DNA of 40,005 nt from Pseudomonadota bacterium (GTDB taxonomy: Bacteria; Pseudomonadota; Gammaproteobacteria; Steroidobacterales; Steroidobacteraceae): NCBI GenBank assembly GCA_021809525.1, contig JAKAYU010000007.1, positions 1 through 40,005 of the forward strand. The letters are read 5' to 3'. Below are positions 9,334 through 17,560 of the stretch, piece by piece. The position numbers were made by a program, and so were the translations under genes. Below the pieces are notes generated by a model. That model had not been told where the DNA came from. It did no database searches and saw only the letters and a program-made list of their open reading frames with translations. Within the stretch, counting starts at the first letter, position 1, and every line of letters starts with the position of its first letter.

Positions 9334-10335
9334 ATGTCGACCTTCAAAGCCCTGCGAGTTCATCACAGCCCGAGCGGCCCGAGCGCCGCCGTGGAGTCGA
9401 TCTCAACTGAGCAGCTGAGCCCCGGGGCGGTGCGGGTGCGCGTGGCGTATTCCGGGCTGAACTACAAGGATGCGCTCGCGATCACCGGCCGCGGCGCGAT
9501 CATGCGCAGCTATCCGCGGGTCGCCGGCATCGATCTGTCCGGGGTGATCGAGTCGAGCGAGGATCCGGCGTGGCGACCCGGCGAGCGGGTGCTCGCCACC
9601 GGCGCCGGTTTGGGCGAGTGGCTCGACGGGGGACTTGCCGAGTACGCGCGGCTGCCGGCCGAGGCGCTCGTGCCGCTGCCGGCGGGACTGACTCTTTTGG
9701 AGGCGATGGCGCTCGGCACGGCGGGCTTTACCGCGGCGCTCGCGCTACGGCGCATGCTCGAGAATCACCAGGATCCGGCCCAGGGCCCGATCGCGGTGAG
9801 CGGCGCCTCGGGGGGCGTCGGCGGCATCGCGCTGCTGCTGCTGAAGCAGGCGGGCTTTCAGACCGCGGCCATCACCGGCAAGCCGGAGGCCGCCCCGCAG
9901 CTGCAGGAGCTCGGCGCCGATGAGGTCATCGACCGCGGGCAGCTCGATCTCGGCGCCAAGCCGCTCGAGAAGGCCATCTGGGGCGGCGCGGTGGACAATC
10001 TCGGCGGCGAGGTGCTGACGTATCTGACGCGCACCGTCAAGCCCTGGGGCAACATCGCGTGCATCGGCCTCGCACAGTCCGCGACGCTCGCGACCACCGT
10101 CATGCCGCTGATCCTGCGCGGAGTGAGTCTGCTCGGCATCCACTCCGTGCAGGTGCCGCGCCCCTGGCGCCTGGCGCTGTGGGAGCAGCTGGCCGGCCCC
10201 TGGCGCCCGCAGCGGCTCGAGCAGCGCATCGTGCGCGCGGTCATCGGCCTGGAGCAGGTGCCGCAGGCGGCGCGCGAGTTGGTCGCGGGGCAGGCCAGGG
10301 GCCGCTACGTCGTGCGGCTGGCGGGGGATTTGTGA
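9334..10335 (+). CDS. acuI: AcuI/YhdH-type acrylyl-CoA reductase (MDR family)
   Basis: A 333-residue medium-chain dehydrogenase/reductase of the YhdH/AcuI subgroup, which reduces acrylyl-CoA to propionyl-CoA with NADPH and so removes a toxic electrophile. The substrate half carries the subgroup motif Ser-Gly-Leu-Asn-Tyr-Lys-Asp-Ala-Leu and the Pro-Gly-Ile-Asp-Leu-like segment (here Ala-Gly-Ile-Asp-Leu-Ser-Gly). The Rossmann glycine motif GASGGVGGIA is near residues 155-164. No zinc-binding Cys set is present, as expected. The open frame extends upstream to 9151, but the ATG at 9334 matches family starts; a GTG nine bases earlier is an alternative. It is divergent from the thiolase with a 148-nt shared promoter region. 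The next small gene follows it closely. Confidence 0.85.
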   Translation: MSTFKALRVHHSPSGPSAAVESISTEQLSPGAVRVRVAYSGLNYKDALAITGRGAIMRSYPRVAGIDLSGVIESSEDPAWRPGERVLATGAGLGEWLDGGLAEYARLPAEALVPLPAGLTLLEAMALGTAGFTAALALRRMLENHQDPAQGPIAVSGASGGVGGIALLLLKQAGFQTAAITGKPEAAPQLQELGADEVIDRGQLDLGAKPLEKAIWGGAVDNLGGEVLTYLTRTVKPWGNIACIGLAQSATLATTVMPLILRGVSLLGIHSVQVPRPWRLALWEQLAGPWRPQRLEQRIVRAVIGLEQVPQAARELVAGQARGRYVVRLAGDL

Positions 10336-10367
10336 CCAAGGTGCGATGGCGCACCGGGGAGCGACTC

Positions 10368-10628
10368 ATGAAGCGAGAAGCGGGTACGGGCGCCGCCGGG
10401 CGCGCATTGCCGCAGGTCGGCGCCGCCGATCCGGAGCGGCGCAACTCTCCCTGGCAGAGCGATCCGCAGGAATCCTTCGGGCTGCTGCGCGAGCAGGTCG
10501 GGGACGAGGCCGGCTGGTGCTACTTCAACGACGTGCGCTATGCGGACGGCGCTGAAGTGTTGAGCGGCGATACGCGCCTGAAGTGCGAGCGCGGCATCTG
10601 GGTCGAGTTGACCGAGCGGCAGGTCTGA
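10368..10628 (+). CDS. Small conserved-looking protein of unknown function
   Basis: An 86-residue soluble protein, not recognised with certainty. The N-terminal half is charged and probably disordered. The C-terminal half has Gly-Trp-Cys-Tyr-Phe-Asn-Asp-Val-Arg-Tyr, then a Gly-Ala-Glu-Val turn and Leu-Lys-Cys-Glu-Arg-Gly-Ile-Trp-Val, with two cysteines about 26 residues apart. This loosely recalls DUF1496-type small proteins (a CYY/F.. motif with a second Cys), but I would not assign it on that. The ATG at 10368 is preferred because GGGGAG lies six bases before it. A GTG overlapping the acuI stop (10332) would give a 98-residue form. No signal peptide or membrane segment is seen. Its position suggests cotranscription with the acuI-like gene. 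Confidence 0.65.
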   Translation: MKREAGTGAAGRALPQVGAADPERRNSPWQSDPQESFGLLREQVGDEAGWCYFNDVRYADGAEVLSGDTRLKCERGIWVELTERQV

Positions 10629-10818
10629 GCCTGCCGCGCGCCCCGCTCGCGTGCGGCCTTGCCGCTCGCTATGCTTGCCGCTTGCGGGCGCGAGCGGCGG
10701 TGAATCCAGTGGAGCGAGCGAGCAGGGCATGGGGCGGCCTGGCGCCGGCGGGGCGGGCAGCAGGTTGTGCGGCGCAGGCGGGAGCCTCGGGCGTGCGGGC
10801 GATCGCGGGCTGCGACCG

Positions 10819-12438
10819 ATGAGCGCCAGCGAGCAGGTCGCACCCGGGCGCGCCCCCGGGGAGAAGCTCAATACCCGAGCCGCGCTGGTGATCTCCCTCG
10901 CGGTGCTCTCCAGCCGGGTGCTCGGCCTGGTGCGCCTGATCGTGTTCGGCGCGCTGTTCGGCGGCGGGCGACTGATGGACGCCTACATCACCGCCTTTCG
11001 CATTCCCAACCTGCTGCGCGACCTGGTGGGCGAGGGGGCGTTGTCGACCGCCTTCGTGACGACCTTCAGTAAGACCCTGGTGCGCGAGGGCGAGCAGTCC
11101 GCGTGGCAGCTGGCCAACAAGGTGCTCACGCTGGCGGTCATCGTGCTCAGCATCCTGGTATTGCTCGGCATCGTGATCGCGCCCTGGCTGGTGGCCCTGC
11201 TCGGCTGGGGGTTCAGTCCGGCCAAGGCGGCACTCACCGTCGAGCTGACGCGGATCCTCTATCCGTTCATCCTGATCGTGTCGCTCGCGGCGCTGGTCAT
11301 GGGCATGCTGAACGCGCGCAACGTGTTCGGCATACCGGCGCTCGCCTCCGCGTTCTTCAATCTCGGCACCATCATCGCCGGGGCGGGACTCGGCTGGTGG
11401 TTCGACCCGCACTTCGGTCCGAAGGCCACCGTGGGGCTCGCGCTCGGCACCCTCGTCGGCGGCCTGCTGCAGCTCGGGGTGCAGATCCCGCGGCTGCGGC
11501 GGTTCGGCTACCGGTTCCGCCCGGACTTTCGCTGGCGCGACTCGAGGGTCAAGGCCGTCCTGCTGATCATGGGGCCCTCGGTGATCGCCGCGAGTTCGGT
11601 GCAGGTCAACGTGGTGGTGAATTCCGCCTTCGCCTCGCTGCTCGGCAATGGGCCGATCACCTGGCTGCAGTACGCGTTTCGGCTGATGCAGTTCCCGCTC
11701 GGGATGTTCGGGGTCGCCCTGGGCACGGTGGCCCTGCCGATGCTCTCGCGGATGGCCGCCGCCGGCAATCACGAGGGGTTTCGCAGCGAGCTCGCCCGCG
11801 GTCTGCGCATGGTTCTGCTCATGACCGTGCCGTCGGCCGTCGGCCTGATCGTCCTCGCCCAGCCGATCGTCTCGGTGCTCTACCAGCACGGGCGGTTTTC
11901 GGCGGCCGATGCGGCCGAGACTGCCGCGGCGCTGCGTTTCTACGCCATCGGGCTGTGCGGGTATGCAGCGCTGAAGGTTCTCGTCAACGCGTTCTATGCG
12001 GTCGACCGGCGCAAGACCCCGATGGTGGTGAGTCTGTGCGCCATGGGGCTGAACCTGCTGCTGTGCTGGCTGATGACCCAAAGGTTTCACTGGGGGGCGC
12101 AGGGCCTGGCGTTCTCCACCGCGTGCGTGGCCACGACGAATTTCCTGGTGCTCTATGCGCTCATGCGCCGCCATCTGGGACGGCTCGAGTCGCGCGCCAT
12201 GCTCGCGATGCTGCTCAGGCTCGGCCTTGCCTGCGCGGTCCTTGCCGCGCTGTCCTGGGGCGGCGCGCACTGGCTGCTCGCCCACTGGCAGAGTGAGCCG
12301 TTTTGGCCGAAACTCCTCGCGCTGATGCTGGTCATCGTCACGGCCGCTGGCGCGTTCTTCGGTTGTGCGATGCTGCTCGGCATCGAGGAGATGCGCGACA
12401 TCGTTCGGGTTGTCCAACGCAAGCTGCATGCCGCGTAG
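10819..12438 (+). CDS. murJ: Lipid II flippase MurJ
   Basis: A 539-residue polytopic inner-membrane protein of the MOP superfamily, MviN/MurJ branch, that moves lipid II across the membrane for peptidoglycan synthesis. The N-terminal signature is intact: Ser-Arg-Val-Leu-Gly-Leu-Val-Arg, then Asp-Ala-Tyr, Phe-Arg-Ile-Pro-Asn-Leu-Leu-Arg and GEGALSTAFV. These include the conserved Arg/Asp residues lining the cavity. About 14 hydrophobic segments run through the protein, which is the normal size. An ATG at 10819 begins just before the family-like sequence. The frame is open further upstream to 10651, but that extension is Gly/Arg-rich and unlike the family. Ribosome binding looks weak. The usual neighbours (ribF, ileS, rpsT) are not here. 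An outer-membrane protein gene follows. Confidence 0.93.
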   Translation: MSASEQVAPGRAPGEKLNTRAALVISLAVLSSRVLGLVRLIVFGALFGGGRLMDAYITAFRIPNLLRDLVGEGALSTAFVTTFSKTLVREGEQSAWQLANKVLTLAVIVLSILVLLGIVIAPWLVALLGWGFSPAKAALTVELTRILYPFILIVSLAALVMGMLNARNVFGIPALASAFFNLGTIIAGAGLGWWFDPHFGPKATVGLALGTLVGGLLQLGVQIPRLRRFGYRFRPDFRWRDSRVKAVLLIMGPSVIAASSVQVNVVVNSAFASLLGNGPITWLQYAFRLMQFPLGMFGVALGTVALPMLSRMAAAGNHEGFRSELARGLRMVLLMTVPSAVGLIVLAQPIVSVLYQHGRFSAADAAETAAALRFYAIGLCGYAALKVLVNAFYAVDRRKTPMVVSLCAMGLNLLLCWLMTQRFHWGAQGLAFSTACVATTNFLVLYALMRRHLGRLESRAMLAMLLRLGLACAVLAALSWGGAHWLLAHWQSEPFWPKLLALMLVIVTAAGAFFGCAMLLGIEEMRDIVRVVQRKLHAA

Positions 12439-12499
12439 GCGCCGCAGGGCGCGCGAGCGGCCGGATGGGGCGCCAGGTGGCGCCGAAGGAGTCCATCGC

Positions 12500-13183
12500 G
12501 TGAACCGTTACCTCTTGCCTCTGGGTGCTGCGGTGCTGCTCGGCCTGTCGGGGCCGGCCCTGGCTCAGACCACGTATTACGAGCAGACCTTCGCGCCGGC
12601 GCAGCCCGTGCACTGGCACCTGCAGATCGGCTACAGCCCGACGGTCGGGTCGACCTCGGAGTACTTCGATGGCGGCTTTACCTTTGGCGGTGGCTTGACC
12701 TGGCGGCCGCGGACGGACGAGCCGTTCGGGCTGCGCGCAGACCTCGAGTACAGCCGCTTCTCTGCCACCCGCAACCTGATCGCGATCAATGAGCTGGCCA
12801 ATCAGATTGAGATTGATTCCGGCTATGGCGAGGTGGTCGGACTGAACGTGGACGGTCAGTACAAAGTGCACTTCACGCCCACGGTGAGCGGCTTCGCGCT
12901 CGCCGGCGTCGGGGTGGATCACATGCGGGTCGCGCTCACCCAGACCGTGGCGTTCGGCAGCTACCTGTGCGACCCCTGGTTCGGGTTCTGCAGCTACGGG
13001 CTGGTGCCCGGGGACATCGTCGTGGCGAGCGGCAGCAGTACGCGCTTTTCCTGGAACGCCGGGGTGGGTGTGGATTTCCTGATGCGCAACGGCCAGACCT
13101 TCTTCGTCGAGGCGCGCTACCAGCGCATCCAGACCACCCAGCCCACCGAATTCATCCCGATCACGGTGGGACTGCGCTTCTGA
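12500..13183 (+). CDS. Outer-membrane beta-barrel protein of unknown function
   Basis: A 227-residue exported protein. A Sec signal peptide spans about residues 1-22, ending Pro-Ala-Leu-Ala before Gln. The mature part has alternating hydrophobic strands rich in Tyr, Phe and Gly, and ends in Val-Gly-Leu-Arg-Phe. A C-terminal Phe is the typical BAM recognition signal, so an eight-strand or similar small barrel of the OmpA/OmpW-like or porin-like opacity class is likely. Two Cys in Leu-Cys-Asp-Pro-Trp-Phe-Gly-Phe-Cys could form a disulfide in an extracellular loop. The GTG start at 12500 is supported by AAGGAG eight bases upstream. It follows murJ by 61 nt, and a hairpin follows it. No specific function can be assigned. 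Confidence 0.8.
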   Translation: MNRYLLPLGAAVLLGLSGPALAQTTYYEQTFAPAQPVHWHLQIGYSPTVGSTSEYFDGGFTFGGGLTWRPRTDEPFGLRADLEYSRFSATRNLIAINELANQIEIDSGYGEVVGLNVDGQYKVHFTPTVSGFALAGVGVDHMRVALTQTVAFGSYLCDPWFGFCSYGLVPGDIVVASGSSTRFSWNAGVGVDFLMRNGQTFFVEARYQRIQTTQPTEFIPITVGLRF

Positions 13184-13200
13184 GCCGACCGCAGCCGCCT

Positions 13201-13224
13201 TGCCGGGCACATGTTCGCCCGGCA
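13201..13224 (+). terminator. Hairpin after the outer-membrane protein gene
   Basis: A perfect 8-bp inverted repeat (13201-13208 with 13217-13224) and 8-nt loop lie 17 nt after the stop. No U-run follows, so it may be a weak or Rho-assisted terminator, or a 3' stabilising hairpin. Confidence 0.4.
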
Positions 13225-13248
13225 GGGGCGCGCGCGCCGGTCCGAAGC

Positions 13249-13257
13249 TGCTAAAAT
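13249..13257 (+). promoter_or_regulatory. Candidate extended -10 promoter of the arn operon
   Basis: TGCTAAAAT is an extended -10 element (TGN followed by TAAAAT, five of six matches) within an AT-rich patch at 13249-13271 that contrasts with its surroundings. It lies about 50 nt before the first arn gene. No clear -35 is present, which suits an extended -10 or activator-dependent promoter. I see no obvious PmrA/BasR direct repeat. Confidence 0.5.
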
Positions 13258-13305
13258 TCTTCTTTTTATTATGCGTCGGGTGTGTCCCGGGCACGAAGGG
13301 TTTCC

Positions 13306-14364
13306 ATGGCACTGAAGATCATGATTCTCGGGGCGAACGGCTTCATCGGCAGCGCGCTCACCAGCGCGATTCTGCGCCAGCGCGACTGGGAGGTGTACGG
13401 CATTGACCTCTCGGACAACAAGCTCGGCGATCTGCCGAAGGATGATCGCTTCCACTTCGTCGAGGGTGACATCACCATCAACAAGGAGTGGGTCGAGTAT
13501 CACGTCAAGAAGTGCGATGTGGTGGTGCCGCTGGTGGCGATCGCCAACCCGGCGCAGTACGTGACGCATCCGCTGAAGGTCTTCGAGCTCGACTTCGAGG
13601 CGAATCTCTCCGTGGTGCGACACTGCGTCAAGTACGGCAAACGGCTGGTGTTTCCCTCGACCTCCGAGCTCTACGGCATGTCCCCGGACGCGGTGCTCGA
13701 TGAGGAGACGAGCCCGCTGGTGTACGGGCCGATCAACAAGCAGCGCTGGATCTACGCCGCCTCCAAGCAGCTGCTCGACCGGGTGATCTACGCCTACGGC
13801 GTGCGCGACAGCCTCGATTACACTCTGTTCCGCCCGTTCAACTTCATCGGGCCGAACCTCGATAACATCGAGGAGCCGAAAGAGGGCAGTTCGCGCGTGT
13901 TCACGCAGTTCCTCTCCAACGTGCTCTACCGCCGAGCGATCAAGCTCGTCGACGGCGGGCGGCAGAAGCGCTCCTTCACCTACATCGATGATGCGATCGA
14001 GGCGCTGCTGACGATCCTGGAGAACAAGGACGGCCGGGCGACGCGGCGCATCTTCAACATCGGCAACCCCGACAATTGCGTGTCGATCCGTGAGCTCGCC
14101 GACCGCACCATTCGCATCGCGCAGGAGTTTCCTGAGCTGCGCGATGCGGCCAAGAGCACTGAGATCGTCGAGGTGTCTGCCGGGGAGTACTACGGCAAGT
14201 ACTACCAGGACATCCAGGTGCGCGTGCCGGCGATCGAGGCGGCCAAGCGCGATCTCGGCTGGCGGCCGAGCACCGATCTCGACACGGCCATCCGCCGGAC
14301 GATCGACTTCTACGTGAGGCTCGGCAGCTTCAACGCGCTCAACAGCATGGCGACGGGGCTTTGA
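13306..14364 (+). CDS. arnA: UDP-glucuronate decarboxylase (C-terminal half of ArnA as a separate protein)
   Basis: A 352-residue extended short-chain dehydrogenase that oxidises and decarboxylates UDP-glucuronate to the UDP-4-keto-pentose, the first committed step to L-Ara4N. It corresponds to the dehydrogenase half of E. coli ArnA. The NAD site GANGFIG is at residues 9-15. The catalytic Ser120-Glu121 pair lies in FPSTSELYG, and Tyr150/Lys154 in IYAASK. These match the ArnA-specific acid residues and separate it from ordinary epimerases. The formyltransferase half is absent here and encoded five genes downstream. AAGGG five bases before the ATG supports this start; an in-frame GTG at 13282 is less likely. 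It is first in the operon, after a promoter-like AT-rich patch. Confidence 0.9.
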   Translation: MALKIMILGANGFIGSALTSAILRQRDWEVYGIDLSDNKLGDLPKDDRFHFVEGDITINKEWVEYHVKKCDVVVPLVAIANPAQYVTHPLKVFELDFEANLSVVRHCVKYGKRLVFPSTSELYGMSPDAVLDEETSPLVYGPINKQRWIYAASKQLLDRVIYAYGVRDSLDYTLFRPFNFIGPNLDNIEEPKEGSSRVFTQFLSNVLYRRAIKLVDGGRQKRSFTYIDDAIEALLTILENKDGRATRRIFNIGNPDNCVSIRELADRTIRIAQEFPELRDAAKSTEIVEVSAGEYYGKYYQDIQVRVPAIEAAKRDLGWRPSTDLDTAIRRTIDFYVRLGSFNALNSMATGL

Positions 14365-14399
14365 GCGGCGCCCGAGGGGCCTGACGGGGAGTGTGACCT

Positions 14400-16061
14400 A
14401 TGAGCGCAGCGCAGGCGCGCGCCGAGCGGCTGAGATGGTGGGCGTGGGTGCTGCTGGCGGCGATCTGGTTCGCAACGCTGCAGATCCGCCCCATGTTCGA
14501 CCCGGACGAGGGCCGCTACGCGGAGATCCCGCGGGAGATGCTGGTCACGGGCAACTGGGTGACCCCCCGGCTCGATGGGCTGAAGTACTTCGAGAAGCCG
14601 GCGCTGCAGTACTGGGCGACGGCCAGCGTGTACAGCGTATTCGGCGTCAGCAACTGGTCCTCGCGGCTCTGGACGGTGGGCCTGGGGTTCGGGTGTCTGG
14701 CGCTGATCTACGCGTGGCTCGCTCGTCTCTACGACCGGCGCGCGGCGATTGCGGCGGTCGCGCTGCTCGCGATGAGCCCGTACTTCGGCATCATCGGCCA
14801 TCTGGATCTGCTCGACGCCGGTTTGTGCTTCTGGCTCACCGCCATGGTGCTCGCGTTCACGCGCGCGCAGTGCGCCACGCCGGGCTCGGGCGCGGAGCGC
14901 AACTGGATGCTGGTGTCCTGGGCCATGGCGGCGCTGGCGCTGTTGACCAAGGGACTCGAGGTCTACGTGCTCGCCGGACTGGCGCTGATCAGCTATAGCG
15001 CGCTCGAGCGCGATGCGCGGCCCTGGCGCCGCCTGCACCTGCTCACCGGCATCCCGCTGATGGTGCTCATCGGGGCGCCGTGGTTCGTCGTCGTCTCGCT
15101 GCGCAACCCGGCGTTCGCGCACTACTTCTTCATCGACCAGCACTTCGAGCGCTTCCTGACCGACCGGGCGCGGCGGGTCGAGCCGTGGTGGTATTTCATC
15201 GCGCTGCTGGTGATCGGAGCGTTCGCCTGGCTCGTGCCGCTTGCGCGCGCAGCGCGTGCGGCGTGGCGCGATCCGGGACCGGTGCCGCACTTCAAGCCGC
15301 TGAAGTTCCTGCTGCTGTACTCGCTGCTCACGGTCATCTTCTTTTCCATCTCGGACTCGAAGCTGGCCACCTATATCCTGCCGATATTCCCGCCGATCGC
15401 GGCGCTCACCGGCGTGTACCTGACGCGCCGCCCCGGCGCGCTCGCGCGCACGGCGTGGGTGGCCGCGGGGCTTGCGACCTTCGTGGCCGTCGGACTACTC
15501 GTTTATTCGCATCATCGCAACGGCTTCATCCCGCCGCATGCGATCGGCTGGGGGGCCGCGGCCGTCGCTGCAGCGCTCGTGGCGGTGGTGGTGAGCGCTC
15601 GCGGCGAGCGCCGCGAGGTCCGCCCAGCCGAGGCGGGCGGCGGCAGTGTCGCGGTGCCGTTGGCCGTGACCGCGGCGTTCATCTTCGTCTGGCAGGCGCT
15701 GCTGTGCCAGTATGCGGTCATTCCCCCGTCGCGCTCGGCCTATCAGCTGGTCCAGCAGATCAAGCATGACGTGCATCCGGACACGGCCCTCTACAGCGTG
15801 CAGCAATACCGCCAGACCATCCCGCCGTATCTGGGTCGGCTGCTCACCCTCGTGGACTACAAGGGCGAACTCGGCGCCGGCGAGCGCTGGCAGCCGGGGC
15901 TGATGAGCGCGACGCCGGCGCAGTTCGTCCGGCAATGGAAGGCGAGCCGGGATGCGGTCGCATTCTTCCCGCCGTCGGTCTGGCGGCGGTATCGTCAGGA
16001 GGGCCTGCCCGGGCGCGTGATCGGGCGGGACAGTTTCACGGTCGCGGTGAGCCGGCAATGA
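14400..16061 (+). CDS. arnT: L-Ara4N transferase ArnT (GT39/GT83 family)
   Basis: A 553-residue inner-membrane glycosyltransferase with about 12 hydrophobic segments and a C-terminal periplasmic part. It moves L-Ara4N from undecaprenyl phosphate to lipid A phosphates on the periplasmic face, which lowers negative charge and binding of cationic peptides. The first periplasmic loop has the family motif Asp-Pro-Asp-Glu-Gly-Arg-Tyr-Ala-Glu-Ile-Pro-Arg-Glu-Met, with acidic residues needed for catalysis. Lys-Tyr-Phe-Glu-Lys-Pro-Ala-Leu and Asp-Ser-Lys-Leu-Ala-Thr-Tyr-Ile-Leu-Pro also match ArnT. Length is as in E. coli (550). The ATG at 14400 lies 35 nt after the decarboxylase gene. Its stop overlaps the next start (ATGA). 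Confidence 0.9.
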   Translation: MSAAQARAERLRWWAWVLLAAIWFATLQIRPMFDPDEGRYAEIPREMLVTGNWVTPRLDGLKYFEKPALQYWATASVYSVFGVSNWSSRLWTVGLGFGCLALIYAWLARLYDRRAAIAAVALLAMSPYFGIIGHLDLLDAGLCFWLTAMVLAFTRAQCATPGSGAERNWMLVSWAMAALALLTKGLEVYVLAGLALISYSALERDARPWRRLHLLTGIPLMVLIGAPWFVVVSLRNPAFAHYFFIDQHFERFLTDRARRVEPWWYFIALLVIGAFAWLVPLARAARAAWRDPGPVPHFKPLKFLLLYSLLTVIFFSISDSKLATYILPIFPPIAALTGVYLTRRPGALARTAWVAAGLATFVAVGLLVYSHHRNGFIPPHAIGWGAAAVAAALVAVVVSARGERREVRPAEAGGGSVAVPLAVTAAFIFVWQALLCQYAVIPPSRSAYQLVQQIKHDVHPDTALYSVQQYRQTIPPYLGRLLTLVDYKGELGAGERWQPGLMSATPAQFVRQWKASRDAVAFFPPSVWRRYRQEGLPGRVIGRDSFTVAVSRQ

Positions 16062-16429
16062 AGTGGTCCGTGTTCGCGTTTCTCTTCGGCGGCGTGCTGC
16101 TGAATGCGTTCGCGCAGCTCGCGCTGAAGGCGGCAACCGACGATACCGGGCCGCTGTTCGGCACCGGGGTGCCCGTCATCGCGCGGCTGCTCGAGCTGGC
16201 CGCCGTGCCGTGGATGTGGCTCGCCGTGGGCTGCTACGGCGTCTCGCTGATCGTGTGGGTGGTCGGGTTGTCCCGGGTGCCGGTGAGCCAGGCCTACCCG
16301 CTGCTCTCGCTCGGCTACGTCATCAACGCGGGCTTCGCCTGGTGGCTACTCGGGGAGGCGCTGAACCTCGAGCGCGTGGCCGGCATTTTCGTGATCATAT
16401 TTGGTGTGATACTGGTGGCTCGCTCATAA
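16058..16429 (+). CDS. Small EmrE-like carrier (ArnE/ArnF type)
   Basis: A 123-residue protein with four hydrophobic segments of the SMR/DMT superfamily. In E. coli two such proteins, ArnE and ArnF, are thought to form the flippase for undecaprenyl-phosphate-L-Ara4N. Here only one gene of this type is present, so a homodimer or a partner elsewhere must be assumed. The sequence has Asn-Ala-Phe-Ala-Gln-Leu-Ala-Leu-Lys-Ala in helix 1, typical of the ArnE/F and SugE-like branch, and Pro-Val-Ser-Gln-Ala-Tyr-Pro-Leu-Leu-Ser-Leu-Gly-Tyr in helix 3. I cannot say whether it is closer to ArnE or ArnF. The ATG overlaps the arnT stop as ATGA, so translation is coupled. arnB starts 3 nt after it. Confidence 0.82.
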   Translation: MKWSVFAFLFGGVLLNAFAQLALKAATDDTGPLFGTGVPVIARLLELAAVPWMWLAVGCYGVSLIVWVVGLSRVPVSQAYPLLSLGYVINAGFAWWLLGEALNLERVAGIFVIIFGVILVARS

Positions 16430-16432
16430 GTC

Positions 16433-17560
16433 ATGAACTCCTTCCTGCCCTTTACGCGTCCAACTATCGACGAGCAGACCATTGCCGAGGTCGCGCAGGT
16501 GCTGCGTTCCGGCTGGCTTGCGAGCGGCCCGAAGGTCAAGGCGTTCGAAGCGGCGCTGTCGCAGTACTGCGGCGGCCGTCCGGTACGCACCCAGACTTCG
16601 GCCACCGCGAGCCTCGAGCATGCGCTGCTCGCCTGCGGCATCGGTGCGGGCGATGAGGTGATCGTGCCGGCGATGAGCTTCGTCGCGAGCGCCAACGTGG
16701 TGGTACGCACCGGCGCGCGCCCGGTGTTCGTCGACGTGAATCTCGATACACGCAACATCGATCTCGACCAGGCCGAGGCGGCGGTGAGCGCGCGGACCCG
16801 CGCCATCATGCCCGTGCACCTGTGCGGCATGCCGGTGGACTGCGACCGCGTGTACGCGCTCGCCGAGCGCCATCAGCTGCGCGTGATCGAGGACGCCGCG
16901 CAGGCGATGGGCTCGAGCTACCGCGGCAGGCGCATCGGCAGCTTCGGCGATCTGGTCTGCTTCAGCTTCCATCCCAACAAGAACATCACCTCCATCGAGG
17001 GCGGTGCGGTGGTCGGCGGATCTCCCGAGGAGGTGCACGAGCTCGAGCTGCACCGCTTCCACGGACAGGAGAAGTCCGCCGCCGATGCATTCGAGACCTA
17101 CTTCGCGGGCGGCAAGGCGAATCTCACGGACGTGGCCGCCTGTGTCGGCCTCGGGCAGCTGCGCCGGCTGGAGGAGTTCAACGCCCGGCGCCGCGACCTC
17201 GCGGCGCGCTACTTCGAGCTATGGGGAGAGGATGCGCCGCTTGCGCTGCCGGCGCGCGGGGACGCCGGACACAACTGGCACATGTTCGCAGCGCGGCTGC
17301 CGCTCGAGCGGCTGCGCATCAGCCGGCTCGAATTCATCGAGGCGATGGCCGCGCGCGGCATCGGCATCGGTGTGCACTACCCGGCGATTCACCTCTTCAG
17401 CGCCTATCGGGCGCTCGGCTACCGCGAGGGACAGTTCCCCAACGCCGAGCGGATCGGCCGCGAGACGGTGACGCTGCCGTTGTTTCCGGCGATGAGCTTC
17501 GAGGATGTCGGGCGGGTGGTGCACGCCACCAACGAAGTGCTGCGTGAGGCGAAACGGTGA
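16433..17560 (+). CDS. arnB: UDP-4-amino-4-deoxy-L-arabinose aminotransferase ArnB
   Basis: A 375-residue PLP enzyme of the DegT/DnrJ/EryC1 sugar aminotransferase family. It transfers an amino group from glutamate to the UDP-4-keto-arabinose made by the decarboxylase. The Schiff-base Lys183 is in FSFHPNKNIT, the aspartate contacting the pyridine nitrogen is in Val-Ile-Glu-Asp-Ala-Ala-Gln, and Ser/Thr phosphate contacts lie in Ser-Ala-Thr-Ala-Ser-Leu near 56-61. The C-terminal Gly-Val-His-Tyr-Pro-Ala-Ile-His is characteristic of ArnB-like enzymes. Size is normal. It acts in the cytoplasm. The start is 3 nt after the carrier gene, and the stop overlaps the GTG of arnC (GTGA). Confidence 0.92.
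   Translation: MNSFLPFTRPTIDEQTIAEVAQVLRSGWLASGPKVKAFEAALSQYCGGRPVRTQTSATASLEHALLACGIGAGDEVIVPAMSFVASANVVVRTGARPVFVDVNLDTRNIDLDQAEAAVSARTRAIMPVHLCGMPVDCDRVYALAERHQLRVIEDAAQAMGSSYRGRRIGSFGDLVCFSFHPNKNITSIEGGAVVGGSPEEVHELELHRFHGQEKSAADAFETYFAGGKANLTDVAACVGLGQLRRLEEFNARRRDLAARYFELWGEDAPLALPARGDAGHNWHMFAARLPLERLRISRLEFIEAMAARGIGIGVHYPAIHLFSAYRALGYREGQFPNAERIGRETVTLPLFPAMSFEDVGRVVHATNEVLREAKR

Noticed and set aside
10669-12429. Long leftward open frame (586 codons) opposite murJ
   Set aside because: The product is dominated by Arg, Gln, His and Glu with no domain pattern, whereas the opposite strand is clearly MurJ.
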